Source: Pseudomonas sp. IB20 (GTDB lineage Bacteria > Pseudomonadota > Gammaproteobacteria > Pseudomonadales > Pseudomonadaceae). Taken from it: a stretch of DNA of 64,000 nt. Below are positions 49,961-59,386 of the stretch, piece after piece. Under the pieces are notes generated by a model that saw only the letters and a list, made by a program, of their open reading frames with translations, made no database searches and was not told the DNA's origin. Position numbers and translations under genes: made by a program. Positions within the stretch are counted from its first letter, which is position 1. Each line of letters starts with the position of its first letter. The stretch lies in the NCBI RefSeq assembly GCF_009707325.1, contig NZ_CP046103.1, positions 992,001 to 1,056,000 on the forward strand, given 5' to 3'.

Positions 49961-50049
49961 TGTGGGAGCTGGCTTGCCTGCGATGACGGAGTATCAGTCG
50001 ACTTATCTCTGACTGAAACACCGTAATCGCAGGCAAGCTAGCTCCCACA
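49961..50049. repeat. REPIN between yaaA and the alginate operon
   Basis: Inverted REPs TGTGGGAGCTGGCTTGCCTGCGAT (49961-49984) and its complement (50026-50049) are separated by 41 bp. It lies 36 bp past the yaaA stop, so its hairpin could also protect or end the yaaA transcript. Confidence 0.9.
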
Positions 50050-50085
50050 TTGGTTTTTTAGCGTCTGTGAGGCGGGTGCAGGGCC

Positions 50086-50865
50086 TTATTCCGGCGCGTG
50101 ATCGCGTAGGAACACCAGGTTATCCGGCTTGGACTGCTCGGCATTGAAGCGATAACCCTGCACATCGAACTGCTTGAGCTTGGCTGGGTCGTTGATGCGC
50201 TCTTCGATCACAAAGCGGCTCATCATGCCCCGCGCTTTCTTGGCGTAGAAGCTGATGATCTTGTACTGGCCGTTCTTCAGGTCTTTGAACTCGGTGTTGA
50301 TGATCCGCGCGTTCAGGGCCGTGCGTTTGACTGCCGAGAAGTACTCGTTGGAGGCCAGGTTGAGCAGTACGTCATCGCCTTGTTCGGCGAGGGCTTCGTT
50401 GAGCCACTCGCTGATGCGAGTGCCCCAGAAGGCGTAGAGGTCTTTGCCACGGGCATTGGGCAGTTTGGTGCCCATCTCGAGGCGGTACGGCATCATCAGG
50501 TCCAGCGGGCGCAGCAGGCCGTACAGGCCGGAGAGCATGCGCAGGTGGTCCTGGGCGTAGGTGAAGTCGGCGTCACTGAAGGTTTCGGCGTTGAGGCCGG
50601 TGTAGACGTCACCCTTGAAGGCCAGCAGGGCCTGCTTGGCGTTCTCCGGTGTGAAAGCGGGGTTCCAGCTGCCGAAGCGCGCGGCGTTGAGGCCGCCGAT
50701 CTTGTCGGAGACGTGCATCAGGTCGCTGATTTGGGCTGGGCTCAGTTCACGCAGTTGTTCGATCAGCTCCTGGGAGTGGTCGAGGTACTGCGGCTGGGTG
50801 AAGCGCGGGGTTACCGGCTTGGACTCGAAGTCGAGGGTTTTGGCGGGGGAAATCACCATCAGCAT
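50086..50865 (-). CDS. yaaA: Peroxide stress protein YaaA
   Basis: YaaA lowers damage from peroxide by limiting free intracellular iron in E. coli; this is family knowledge. The 259-residue protein shows the family start [16 protein letters not shown], the FNGDVYTGL-like segment [36 protein letters not shown] and the C-terminal [16 protein letters not shown]. Its first codons lie in the upstream copy of a 147-bp duplication. Confidence 0.94.
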   Translation of the reverse strand: MLMVISPAKTLDFESKPVTPRFTQPQYLDHSQELIEQLRELSPAQISDLMHVSDKIGGLNAARFGSWNPAFTPENAKQALLAFKGDVYTGLNAETFSDADFTYAQDHLRMLSGLYGLLRPLDLMMPYRLEMGTKLPNARGKDLYAFWGTRISEWLNEALAEQGDDVLLNLASNEYFSAVKRTALNARIINTEFKDLKNGQYKIISFYAKKARGMMSRFVIEERINDPAKLKQFDVQGYRFNAEQSKPDNLVFLRDHAPE

Positions 50866-50999
50866 GAGGTTGGCTCCTGTAATCGTGGCGTGTAGCGTGG
50901 GCGGGATTCTAGGGGTTGGGGCGGTTTGACTCCACCTATGATGGCGATAGGCGCGATCCGCTATGATGGGCGGTGACTCTGGAGAGGGAGACCCTAGGT

Positions 51000-51323
51000 C
51001 TTAGGGTTTCGCTCTTACAGCGAGTCACTTTTTTACAAACGCCTAAAAAAGTAACCAAAAAACGCTTTGCCCCACCACTCGGTGCCTCGCTTAGGCTCGG
51101 CATGCCCGCACGCAGGCTTGAATCCGTGGGCCGCCGCGATGGGCCATCCTTGGCCCAGCGCGGCTAACCCGGCGTCCTGCCGGGTTACCCACGGATTCAA
51201 GCCTGCGTGCGGCCATCGTGGTTAACGGGGCCTGTCAGATCAAGATCAAGATCAAAAGCAAAGCACGGCGGCCTAGTAGCCGACCTGAGTGGTTGAAGCA
51301 AAAGCAGGGCAAAAGCACAGCAA
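51000..51323. repeat. Dispersed Pseudomonas intergenic repeat element with a cloverleaf-like fold
   Basis: The element has perfect 25-bp inverted arms at 51106-51130 and 51188-51212. Between them lie two hairpins, one with ATGGGCC/TGGCCCA and one with AACCCGGC/GCCGGGTT, so a branched (cloverleaf-like) structure is possible. Its last 61 bp (51262-51322) are identical to 22109-22169. I recall similar sequences in many Pseudomonas genomes, often mis-annotated as a short protein. No transposase is present. Confidence 0.8.
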
Positions 51324-51351
51324 AAGCACAGCAGAAGCAGATCTGCTTTTC

Positions 51352-51494
51352 TGTGGGAGCTGGCTTGCCTGCGATGCAGACACCTCGGTATCAGAACCAG
51401 TGATGCCTCGCAGGCAAGCCAGCTCCCACATTTGTCCGAGTACACACATCTACCTGATGTACTGAGCTCAAAATGTGGGAGCGGGCTTGCTCGT
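51352..51494. repeat. REPIN plus a single truncated REP next to the duplication junction
   Basis: A REPIN with inverted GTGGGAGCTGGCTTGCCTGCGAT-type arms lies at 51352-51430. A lone GTGGGAGCGGGCTTGCTCG REP at 51474-51493 is cut off exactly where the second 147-bp copy begins. Confidence 0.88.
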
Positions 51495-51639
51495 TCACCA
51501 TCAGCATGAGGTTGGCTCCTGTAATCGTGGCGTGTAGCGTGGGCGGGATTCTAGGGGTTGGGGCGGTTTGACTCCACCTATGATGGCGATAGGCGCGATC
51601 CGCTATGATGGGCGGTGACTCTGGAGAGGGAGACCCTAG

Positions 51640-52764
51640 GTGCGAATCGCGCTTTTATTATCTGCTTGCCTGTTATGCCTGACCGCCAACGCGGCGCCGG
51701 TTGATGTAGCCAGCCTGGACCGCACCACCTGGCCAGAAAAACTCAGCAGCCCCGCGCTGTTCGACGTCGCCTCACGCGCCGAAATCCTGATGTTCGCCCA
51801 CAGCTTGATCGCCAGCGAAGCCCAGGACGAAGCCGCACTCAAGCAACGCCTGGGCCTGAAGATCATCAACCTGGCGGCCATCGACGACCTGCGTCGCCAG
51901 CTCTGGCAGCGCCTGCTGGAAAACTACACCTTCGCCCAGCAAAGCTGCGAAGAAGACGCCTCATTCTGCTACCTGGTCGAAAGCATGGACGACCTGCGCG
52001 AGCAAGCCGGCAAATTCCAGGTCAGCGACAACTCTTTCTACATAGGCTGGGCTGGCCCCAGCCATAACTTCCACGAACGCTACTTGGACGAACTCCTGCG
52101 CAAAGCCGCACTGTTCCCACAGATCAGCAGCGAAATCGCCCGTTTCGGCGACCACGAACGCAATGGCGACGAATTCAACGACCGCCTGTTCCTGCTCACG
52201 TTCGACGGCGGCCCCGCGCCGGTCAGCGGCCATACCGACTGGCTCACCGACTACCTGCGCAAGCAGAAGATGAACGCCACCTTCTTCGCCCTCGGCAGCA
52301 GCCTGCAAACCCGCGTAGAACGAAGTTCCGCCGCCGATGTGCAGGCGCTCTACCAAGGCCAGTGCGTGGGCACCCAAGGTTGGCAATACCGTTCCCACAG
52401 CCATTGGGTCGACTGGCAAAGCTCGATCACCCGCAGTGCCGCGCTGGCGCAGAACCTGATGCCGGAAAACTACGTGCCGCTGTTTCGCCCGCCATACGGC
52501 CAGCGTCGCGCCGACAGCCAGGGCTTCTTCCAGTCGCAAGGTTTGCAGGTAGCGCTATGGGACATCGACTCCCAGGACGAGCCCGGCAAACTCAAGGCTG
52601 ATGAGTCGGCGCAGCGGGTGCTGACACTGATGCTGTTGTGGCGCAAAGGTGTGATTGTGTTTCACGACACCCAGGACAAGGCGCGGGTCGCATTACCGAT
52701 GTTGCTGCAGGCAACGGCGCAAAGTGGGCTGGGTTGGCAGGACTGCCGGGAGGCGTTTCGCTGA
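51640..52764 (+). CDS. Secreted polysaccharide deacetylase (NodB domain)
   Basis: A 374-residue exported protein with a signal peptide (MRIALLLSACLLCLTANA, GTG start) and a C-terminal CE4/NodB domain from about residue 180. Metal and catalytic motifs are LLTFDGGP (family TFDDGP), SHSHWVD with the two His, FRPPYGQRR, and WDIDSQD then GVIVFHD. It probably removes acetyl groups from an envelope or extracellular glycan; the substrate is unknown. GAGAGGGAG lies upstream. The start sits exactly at the end of the 147-bp duplication. Confidence 0.88.
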   Translation: MRIALLLSACLLCLTANAAPVDVASLDRTTWPEKLSSPALFDVASRAEILMFAHSLIASEAQDEAALKQRLGLKIINLAAIDDLRRQLWQRLLENYTFAQQSCEEDASFCYLVESMDDLREQAGKFQVSDNSFYIGWAGPSHNFHERYLDELLRKAALFPQISSEIARFGDHERNGDEFNDRLFLLTFDGGPAPVSGHTDWLTDYLRKQKMNATFFALGSSLQTRVERSSAADVQALYQGQCVGTQGWQYRSHSHWVDWQSSITRSAALAQNLMPENYVPLFRPPYGQRRADSQGFFQSQGLQVALWDIDSQDEPGKLKADESAQRVLTLMLLWRKGVIVFHDTQDKARVALPMLLQATAQSGLGWQDCREAFR

Positions 52765-53112
52765 AAAAGCGCAAATGCCCGGCCCTGTTGGGGATGAGGC
52801 GTTTCGGGGGTGATTTTGTGCGACATTTCGATGCAGGCGGACTTCCGACTTTAACGGGGTGGCTGGCACTCGGCTAGTGCTATTCGTCATCCTGAAAAAT
52901 AAACTTCAAAAAAGCGTCAAAGTGCTTTTTCCTGTCATGGTTTTTGCGGTATTACGAAGTCAGATCGCCGAAACCTGCAACACAGGTGGCGTCTTCCAAG
53001 ACTCCTCATGTGGGCACTGCACTTGACGTCACTGCGGTGCAGTCGGTGGTCGAATCGAGGCGCAGCACCGCCCAGGTATTGCGTCGACTGGCTCCCACAA
53101 AGGTGACCGAGT
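52765..53112. other. Intergenic region without recognised genes
   Basis: About 350 bp between the deacetylase and PhoH-family genes. It includes an AT-richer part (52895-52965) that could hold a promoter and a partial REP (GGCTCCCACA, near 53089). No gene or RNA was identified. Confidence 0.5.
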
Positions 53113-54507
53113 ATGGATGATCATGGACGTAACCCTTCTTCCGACCAGCCAATCCTTTATGTGCTTGATACCAACGTATTGATCCACGATCCAAACGCAC
53201 TGCTTAATTTCGAAGAACACCACGTCGCCATCCCGATGATCGTGCTTGAGGAGCTCGATAAGCTCAAAAGCGGCCACCACAGCGTTGCCGCCGAATGCCG
53301 CCAGGCCATCCGCCTGATCGACAAGACCCTGGGTGAAGCTTCACCTGAGGACGTTGAAGTCGGCGTGCCGATCCAGCGTGGCAAAAGCGGGCCCAAGGGC
53401 TTGCTGTCGATTCTGATGAGCAAGCGCAGCGAGCCCAACAGCCTGCTGCCGGAAAACCTGAACGACAACAAAATCATCAACCAATTGATCGACCTGCACG
53501 CGCGTGACAAGGACCTGCGCCTGGTGCTGGTGACCAAAGACATCAATATGCGCCTCAAGGCACGAGCGTGTGGGATCGCTGCCGAGGACTACAGTACCGA
53601 CCAACTGGTCGACGACGTGTCGATGCTGTCGCGGGGTTATCACACCGTGACCGGTTCCTTCTGGGACCTCGTCAGCAAGGTCGAAACCCGTCAGGACCAT
53701 GGCCGCACCTGGCACCAGGTACAACTGATCGACAACCTGCCGGCCGTGCACATCAATGAATTCATCATCGACGAACAGGGGTTTGTGGGGTGGATCAAAG
53801 AGATCCAGGTCGACAAATTGCTGATCCTCGACCTGCATCAGGAACCCCTGTTGCACCAGGAAGCCTGGGGCCTGAAACCGCGCGACATCTATCAGAGCCT
53901 GGCTCTGTACGCGCTGCTCGACCCGGATATTCACTTGGTTAACCTGACCGGCGCCGCAGGCTCAGGGAAAACCATCCTCGCCCTGGCTGCTGCCATCGAA
54001 CAGACCATGGTGACCAAGCGCTATCGCCGCATCATCGCCACCCGCAGCGTGCAGGGCCTGGACCAGGAGATCGGCTTCCTGCCCGGCACCGAAGCGGAAA
54101 AAATGGAGCCGTGGCTGGGGGCGATCACCGACAACCTCGAAGCCTTGCACATGGATGATGAAAACACCCATGGCAGCGTCGATTACATCCTCAGCAAAGT
54201 GCCGTTGCAGTTCAAATCCCTCAACTACATCCGAGGTCGCAGCTTCCAGCAAAGCCTGATTTTGATCGATGAATGCCAGAACCTCACGCCGCACCAGATG
54301 AAAACCATCATCACCCGTGCCGGCGCCGGTTCCAAAGTGGTGTGCCTGGGCAACCTGGCACAGATCGACACCCCTTACCTGTCCGCGACCAGCTCCGGGC
54401 TGACTTACCTGACGGAACGCTTCAAAGACTTCCCCAACGGCGTGCATATCGCGCTGCAAGGGGTACCTCGTTCGATACTCGCCGAGTACGCCGAGTCCCA
54501 TCTGTAA
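53113..54507 (+). CDS. PIN domain-PhoH ATPase fusion
   Basis: A 464-residue cytoplasmic protein. The N-terminal PIN-type nuclease domain (residues 12-150) has LYVLDTNVLIHDPNAL, VVLEELDKLK-like VLEELDKLKSGHH, and VTKDINMRLKARACG. The C-terminal PhoH domain has Walker A GAAGSGKTILAL and Walker B SLILIDECQNLTPHQMK. PhoH2-type fusions act as RNA helicase/nucleases in other bacteria; this role is inferred here. A terminator follows. Confidence 0.9.
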   Translation: MDDHGRNPSSDQPILYVLDTNVLIHDPNALLNFEEHHVAIPMIVLEELDKLKSGHHSVAAECRQAIRLIDKTLGEASPEDVEVGVPIQRGKSGPKGLLSILMSKRSEPNSLLPENLNDNKIINQLIDLHARDKDLRLVLVTKDINMRLKARACGIAAEDYSTDQLVDDVSMLSRGYHTVTGSFWDLVSKVETRQDHGRTWHQVQLIDNLPAVHINEFIIDEQGFVGWIKEIQVDKLLILDLHQEPLLHQEAWGLKPRDIYQSLALYALLDPDIHLVNLTGAAGSGKTILALAAAIEQTMVTKRYRRIIATRSVQGLDQEIGFLPGTEAEKMEPWLGAITDNLEALHMDDENTHGSVDYILSKVPLQFKSLNYIRGRSFQQSLILIDECQNLTPHQMKTIITRAGAGSKVVCLGNLAQIDTPYLSATSSGLTYLTERFKDFPNGVHIALQGVPRSILAEYAESHL

Positions 54508-54549
54508 AACACACTGATGTCGCAGTTGGTGGCTAAATGCCACGAACCG

Positions 54550-54580
54550 CCCCGGATTTCTCGCGAAATCCGGGGTTTTT
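54550..54580 (+). terminator. Terminator after the PIN-PhoH gene
   Basis: A perfect 10-bp stem CCCCGGATTT/AAATCCGGGG (54550-54559 and 54566-54575) with a 6-base loop is followed by TTTTT. Confidence 0.92.
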
Positions 54581-54819
54581 GTTGTGCGCGACATTTGTCT
54601 TCGTTAATGCGCCGTGGGTGCTTGTGGGGTTTGTAATTATTTTGTTACATTTTTTCGCGCCGCAAAAACAATAAGAACGCTGTGTGACCCCGTCGGAACA
54701 CCACCTCATTGATTCGACGATGTTTTAAAAAACCTATGGGTTTTCGCGTGACCCTGCCTATTACAAAAAGCCCGATACATCGCTCATTGACGACGCACAT
54801 ATCCAAAGGGAAAGGAATA
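54581..54819. other. Upstream region of the autotransporter gene
   Basis: About 240 bp, AT-rich around 54630-54680 (TTTGTAATTATTTTGTTACA and AAAAACAATAAG). It probably carries the autotransporter promoter, but no clear consensus pair was seen. AAAGGAATA precedes the chosen ATG at 54820. Confidence 0.5.
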
Positions 54820-57800
54820 ATGGACGTAGCAGGTAATGGCTTCACTTTGTCTCAAAAAAGCAAGCGCGCTACAGGTTTCAAATCGATACCCCTCACGCCC
54901 ATCGCACTCGGGCTGGCTTTATGGCTAAGCCAGGGGCCGATGGCCATGGCCGATGACGCCAGCCCCTACACCTCTCAAGTGTTGGATGCGGCGTTCAGGA
55001 AAGCCGTTGCATCGTTTGGCCCCGACACCGATGTCTACAAGAACCTGCGGTTTGCCTACGCCGATATCGTCGACCTCGCCGCCAAGGACTTTGCCGCCCA
55101 ATCGGGCAAGTTCGATTCAGCCCTCAAGCAAAACTACGAGCTGCAGCCGGAAAACCTGACCATCGGCGCCATGCTTGGCGATACCAAACGGCCGCTGGAC
55201 TATGCCTCGCGGCTGGATTACTACCGCAGCCGGCTCTTCAGCAACAACGGCCGCTACACCACTAATATTCTCGACTTCTCCAAAGCCATCATCGCCAACC
55301 TGCCGGCTGCCAAGCCCTACACCTACGTAGAGCCGGGCGTCAGCAGCAACCTCAACGGGCAACTCAACGCCGGCCAGTCCTGGGCCGCCGCCACCCGTGA
55401 CTGGAGCGCCAACGCGCAAACCTGGAAAACCCCCGAAGCCCAGGTCAACTCCGGCCTGGACCGCACCAACGCGTATTACGCCTATGCCTTGGGCATGACC
55501 GGCAAGGGCGTGAACGTGGGCGTGCTGGACTCGGGCATCCTCACCGAACACTTCGAGTTCCAGGGCAAAAATGCCCAGGGCCAGGATCGCGTGCAGGCGG
55601 TGACGTCCACCGGCGAGTACTACGCCACCCATCCGCGTTACATCCACGACACGCCGGACGGGGAGTTTCAAAAAGGCGAGCATTTCAGTATTTCCGGTGA
55701 GTACGACCCGACCATCAACGACGGTCACGGTACGGAAATGTCCGGCGTGCTGGGCGCCAGCCGCAATGGCACCGGCATGCACGGCATCGCGTTTGACGCG
55801 AATATTTTTGTCGCCAATACCGGCGGCACCGACGACAACCGCTTCCAAGGCTCCAACGATCTGGACTACAACGCGTTCATGGCCAGCTACAACGCCCTGG
55901 CGGCGAAGAACGTGTCGATCGTCAACCAGAGTTGGGGGCAGAACTCGCGTAACGAGGTGGAAAACCACTTCGGCAATGTCGGCGACAGCGCGGCGGACAA
56001 CGTGCGCGATATGAAGGCGGCCTATCGCCCGTTCTGGGACAAGGCCCACGCCGGGCAGAAAACCTGGATGGACGCCATGGCCGACGCCGCACGGCAAAAC
56101 ACCTTTATCCAGATCATTTCGGCGGGCAACGACAGCCACGGTGCCAACCCGGACACCAACGCCAACCTGCCGTTTTTCAAGCCGGATATCGAAGGCAAAT
56201 TCCTCTCGATCACCGGCTACGACGAGACCAGCGCCCAGGTCTACAACCGCTGTGGCACCTCGAAGTGGTGGTGTGTGATGGGCGTTTCGGGCATTCCGTC
56301 GACCGGGCCTGAAGGCGAAATCATCCCGAATGCCAACGGCACCTCCGCGGCCGCGCCGAGCGTGTCCGGGGCCTTGGCGCTGGTGATTCAGCGCTTCCCC
56401 TACATGACCGCCAGCCAGGCTCGGGATGTGTTGCTGACCACCTCCAGCCTGCAAACGCCGGATGGGCCGGACACGCCGGTGGGCACCCTGACCGGTGGCC
56501 GCACCTACGACAACCTGCAACCGGTGCACGATGCCGCGCCAGGCACGCCGCAAGTGCCGGGCGTGGTCAGCGGTTGGGGCTTGCCCAACCTGCAAAAAGC
56601 CATGCAGGGGCCAGGGCAGTTTCTCGGCTCGGTGGCAGTGGCTTTGCCCTCCGCCACACGCGATATTTGGGTCAACCCGATTTCCGACGAAGCCATTCGC
56701 GCCCGCCGTGTAGAGGACGCCACCGAGCAGGCCACCTGGGCGGCCACCCAGCAGCAAAAAGGCTGGCTGAACGGCTTGCCGGCCAATGCTTCGGCGGATG
56801 ATCAGTTTGAATACGACATCGGCCACGCCCGGGAACAGGCGACGCTGGCACGCGGCAAGGATTTGCTCACCGGCACCACCTACGTCGGCAGCCTGGCCAA
56901 GTCCGGCGACGGCGAACTGGTGCTGGAAGGCCAGAACACCTACTCGGGCAGCACTTGGGTGCGCGGCGGCAAGCTGTCGGTAGATGGTTCGCTGACCTCT
57001 GCCGTGACCGTGGATGGCAGCGCCGTAGGCACACGCAATGCCGACAACGGCGTGATGACCACGCTGGGCGGCACGCTGGCCGGCAACGGCACGGTGGGTG
57101 CGTTGACGGTCAACACCGGTGGCCGCGTGGCACCGGGGCACTCGATCGGCACTCTGCACACCGGCGACGTGACCTTCAACCCGGGCTCGGTGTATGCCGT
57201 GGAAGTTGGCCCCAACGGGCAAAGCGACCAGATCCAGAGCAGCGGCGTCGCCACCCTCAACGGCGGTGTAGTGACCGTTTCCCTGGAAAACAGCCCCAAC
57301 CTGTTGTCCGCCACTGAAGCCCGTAGCTTGCTGGGTCAGCCGTTCAATATCCTCAGCGCCAGCCAGGGCATCAATGGGCAGTTTACGGCGATCACGCCCA
57401 ACTACCTGTTTATCGGCGCCCAACTGAACTACCAGCCGAATCAACTGAGCCTGGCGGTGGAGCGCAACCAGACGACCTTTGCCAGCATTGCGCAAACCCG
57501 CAACGAACGTGCCGTGGCGACGGCCGCCGAGGCGTTAGGCAGCGGCAGCCCGGTGTATGAAAGCCTTCTGGCGTCGGACTCGGCCGTCCAGGCGCGGGAG
57601 GCGTTCAAGCAACTCTCGGGGCAATTGCACTCGGACGTGGCGGCGGCGCAAATGGCTGACAGTCGCTACATCCGTGAAGCGGTCAACAGCCGCCTGCAAC
57701 AGGCACAGGCGCTGGATTCCAGCGCGCAAATCGAGACCCGCGACAACGGTGGTTGGGTGCAGTTACTGGGCGGTCGCAATAACGTCAGTGGTGACAACAA

Positions 57801-58557
57801 CGCCAGCGGTTATTCCTCGTCCACCAGCGGTGTGCTGCTGGGCCTGGACACCGAGGTCGGCGACGGTTGGCGTGTGGGCGCGGCTACCGGTTACACCCAA
57901 AGCCACCTCAACGGAGACGCTTGCGCCTCGGCCGATAGCGACAACTATCATCTGTCTGTTTACGGCGGTAAGCGTTTCGACGCGATTGCCTTGCGCCTGG
58001 GCGGCGCCACCACTTGGCACCGCATCGACAGCTCGCGGCGCGTGGCTTACGCCAACCAGTCGGACTACGACAAAGCCGACTACAGCGCGCGCACCGATCA
58101 AGTGTTTGCCGAGATCGGTTACACCCAGTGGAACCTGTTCGAACCCTTCGCCAACCTCACGTACCTGAACTACCAGAGCGATTCGTTCAAGGAGAAAGGC
58201 GGCGCCGCCGCCTTGCATGCCAGCAAGCAAAGCCAGGACGCCACGCTCTCGACCTTGGGCTTGCGCGCGCATACCCAAGTGCCGGTCAGCTCGACCTCGG
58301 CGGTCACGTTGCGCGGTGAGCTGGGCTGGGAGCATCAGTTTGGCGACACCGATCGTGACGCTTCGCTGAAGTTCGCCGGTAGCGACACCGCCTTTGCCGT
58401 CAACAGCGTGCCCGTGGCGCGTGACGGTGCGGTGATCAAGGCCAGCGCGGAAATGGCCTTGACCAAAGACACGCTGGTGTCCTTGAGCTACAGCGGTTTG
58501 CTCTCCAACCGGGGTAACAACAACGGGATCAATGCCGGGTTTACCTTCCGCTTCTAA
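54820..58557 (+). CDS. Autotransporter subtilisin-like serine protease
   Basis: A 1245-residue type Va secreted protein. The signal region is long (ends near GLALWLSQGPMAMA). The S8 protease domain has catalytic Asp237 (VGVLDSGIL), His303 (NDGHGTEMSGVLG) and Ser509 (NGTSAAAPSVSGALAL). A passenger-associated beta-strand repeat follows (GDGELVLEGQNTYSGSTWV, then VAPGHSIGTL). The C-terminal barrel of about 270 residues ends INAGFTFRF. ATG 54820 is chosen over 54709 because it has AAAGGAAT and starts near the signal core. The target is unknown; similar proteases process surface proteins or attack host tissue. It lies between phoH and moaC genes. Confidence 0.92.
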   Translation: MDVAGNGFTLSQKSKRATGFKSIPLTPIALGLALWLSQGPMAMADDASPYTSQVLDAAFRKAVASFGPDTDVYKNLRFAYADIVDLAAKDFAAQSGKFDSALKQNYELQPENLTIGAMLGDTKRPLDYASRLDYYRSRLFSNNGRYTTNILDFSKAIIANLPAAKPYTYVEPGVSSNLNGQLNAGQSWAAATRDWSANAQTWKTPEAQVNSGLDRTNAYYAYALGMTGKGVNVGVLDSGILTEHFEFQGKNAQGQDRVQAVTSTGEYYATHPRYIHDTPDGEFQKGEHFSISGEYDPTINDGHGTEMSGVLGASRNGTGMHGIAFDANIFVANTGGTDDNRFQGSNDLDYNAFMASYNALAAKNVSIVNQSWGQNSRNEVENHFGNVGDSAADNVRDMKAAYRPFWDKAHAGQKTWMDAMADAARQNTFIQIISAGNDSHGANPDTNANLPFFKPDIEGKFLSITGYDETSAQVYNRCGTSKWWCVMGVSGIPSTGPEGEIIPNANGTSAAAPSVSGALALVIQRFPYMTASQARDVLLTTSSLQTPDGPDTPVGTLTGGRTYDNLQPVHDAAPGTPQVPGVVSGWGLPNLQKAMQGPGQFLGSVAVALPSATRDIWVNPISDEAIRARRVEDATEQATWAATQQQKGWLNGLPANASADDQFEYDIGHAREQATLARGKDLLTGTTYVGSLAKSGDGELVLEGQNTYSGSTWVRGGKLSVDGSLTSAVTVDGSAVGTRNADNGVMTTLGGTLAGNGTVGALTVNTGGRVAPGHSIGTLHTGDVTFNPGSVYAVEVGPNGQSDQIQSSGVATLNGGVVTVSLENSPNLLSATEARSLLGQPFNILSASQGINGQFTAITPNYLFIGAQLNYQPNQLSLAVERNQTTFASIAQTRNERAVATAAEALGSGSPVYESLLASDSAVQAREAFKQLSGQLHSDVAAAQMADSRYIREAVNSRLQQAQALDSSAQIETRDNGGWVQLLGGRNNVSGDNNASGYSSSTSGVLLGLDTEVGDGWRVGAATGYTQSHLNGDACASADSDNYHLSVYGGKRFDAIALRLGGATTWHRIDSSRRVAYANQSDYDKADYSARTDQVFAEIGYTQWNLFEPFANLTYLNYQSDSFKEKGGAAALHASKQSQDATLSTLGLRAHTQVPVSSTSAVTLRGELGWEHQFGDTDRDASLKFAGSDTAFAVNSVPVARDGAVIKASAEMALTKDTLVSLSYSGLLSNRGNNNGINAGFTFRF

Positions 58558-58671
58558 TCCTGGCGCTGTTGTTATAAGTAACGCACTACGCCCCTTTATT
58601 CATGGGATAAACAGCCTGCGCAAAATTGACCCACGGGTTTACAATTGCCGCTCCTGATCAGGAGTATCCCT

Positions 58672-59145
58672 GTGCTGACTCATCTCGATTCCCAAGGTCG
58701 CGCCCATATGGTCGACGTCACCGACAAAGCCGTGACGTTCCGCGAAGCCGTGGCCGAAGCGCGGGTGCGCATGCTGCCCGACACCCTGAAAATGATTGTC
58801 GACGGCGCCCACCCCAAGGGCGACGTATTTGCCGTGGCCCGTATTGCCGGGATCCAAGCGGCAAAAAAAACCGGTGACCTGATCCCGCTGTGCCACCCGC
58901 TGATGCTCACCGGCGTCAAGGTCGAGCTGCGCGCCGATGGTGTGGACGCTGTGCATATCCTCGCGCGCTGCAAACTCAGCGGCCAGACCGGCGTGGAGAT
59001 GGAAGCCCTCACCGCCGCCAGCGTCGCGGCGCTGACGATCTACGACATGTGCAAGGCCGTGGACCGTGGCATGACCATCGAAAGTATTCGCCTGCTGGAA
59101 AAGCTCGGCGGTAAAAGCGGGCATTTCAAGGCGGACCAGGCATGA
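58672..59145 (+). CDS. moaC: Cyclic pyranopterin monophosphate synthase MoaC
   Basis: MoaC makes cyclic pyranopterin monophosphate in molybdenum cofactor synthesis, with MoaA. GTG 58672 (AGGAG 7 bases upstream) gives 157 residues. Conserved parts are [35 protein letters not shown] and [20 protein letters not shown]. Its stop overlaps moaD by 4 bases. moaA is not in the window. Confidence 0.95.
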   Translation: MLTHLDSQGRAHMVDVTDKAVTFREAVAEARVRMLPDTLKMIVDGAHPKGDVFAVARIAGIQAAKKTGDLIPLCHPLMLTGVKVELRADGVDAVHILARCKLSGQTGVEMEALTAASVAALTIYDMCKAVDRGMTIESIRLLEKLGGKSGHFKADQA

Positions 59146-59384
59146 GCATCAACGTATTGTTTTTTGCGAGCTACGCCGAGGCGGTGGGCTTTGACTCGCT
59201 GGAGATGGAAGGTGATTTCGCCACGGTTGATGCGGTGCGCCAGGCGCTGGCGGCAGACCCTGAGTTTGCAGTGCTCAACGAACCCAGCTTGATGTGCGCG
59301 CGCAACGAGGAGCTGTGTGGCCTCGATGAACCGGTGCAAGCAGGCGATGAAGTCGCGTTTTTTCCGCCCGTGACCGGAGGATGA
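59142..59384 (+). CDS. moaD: Molybdopterin synthase small subunit MoaD
   Basis: An 80-residue ubiquitin-like sulfur carrier. The C-terminus is FFPPVTGG, with the Gly-Gly that carries the thiocarboxylate. It pairs with MoaE to form molybdopterin synthase. The start overlaps moaC, and the stop lies just before moaE. Confidence 0.94.
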   Translation: MSINVLFFASYAEAVGFDSLEMEGDFATVDAVRQALAADPEFAVLNEPSLMCARNEELCGLDEPVQAGDEVAFFPPVTGG

Positions 59385-59386
59385 TC

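Larger units (their letters stand above)
50853..51641. repeat. 147-bp direct duplication bracketing a 495-bp repeat-filled insert
   Basis: Bases 50853-50999 and 51495-51641 are identical. Each contains the first codons of yaaA, the whole yaaA/deacetylase divergent region, and the deacetylase ribosome-binding site up to its start. The 495 bp between them (51000-51494) hold a Pseudomonas-type intergenic repeat, a REPIN and a single truncated REP. Both genes keep a complete upstream region. Confidence 0.93.

Noticed and set aside
50973..51167. Short open frame in the repeat element
   Set aside because: It lies within a dispersed palindromic element whose copies I recall being annotated as hypothetical proteins; its sequence is explained by the stem structure.
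54709..54819. N-terminal extension of the autotransporter
   Set aside because: The 37 extra residues have no ribosome-binding site; ATG 54820 has one and precedes the signal region.
55117..57495. 792-codon open frame on the minus strand
   Set aside because: It is antisense to the autotransporter gene, with no recognisable domain; composition is that of a shadow frame.
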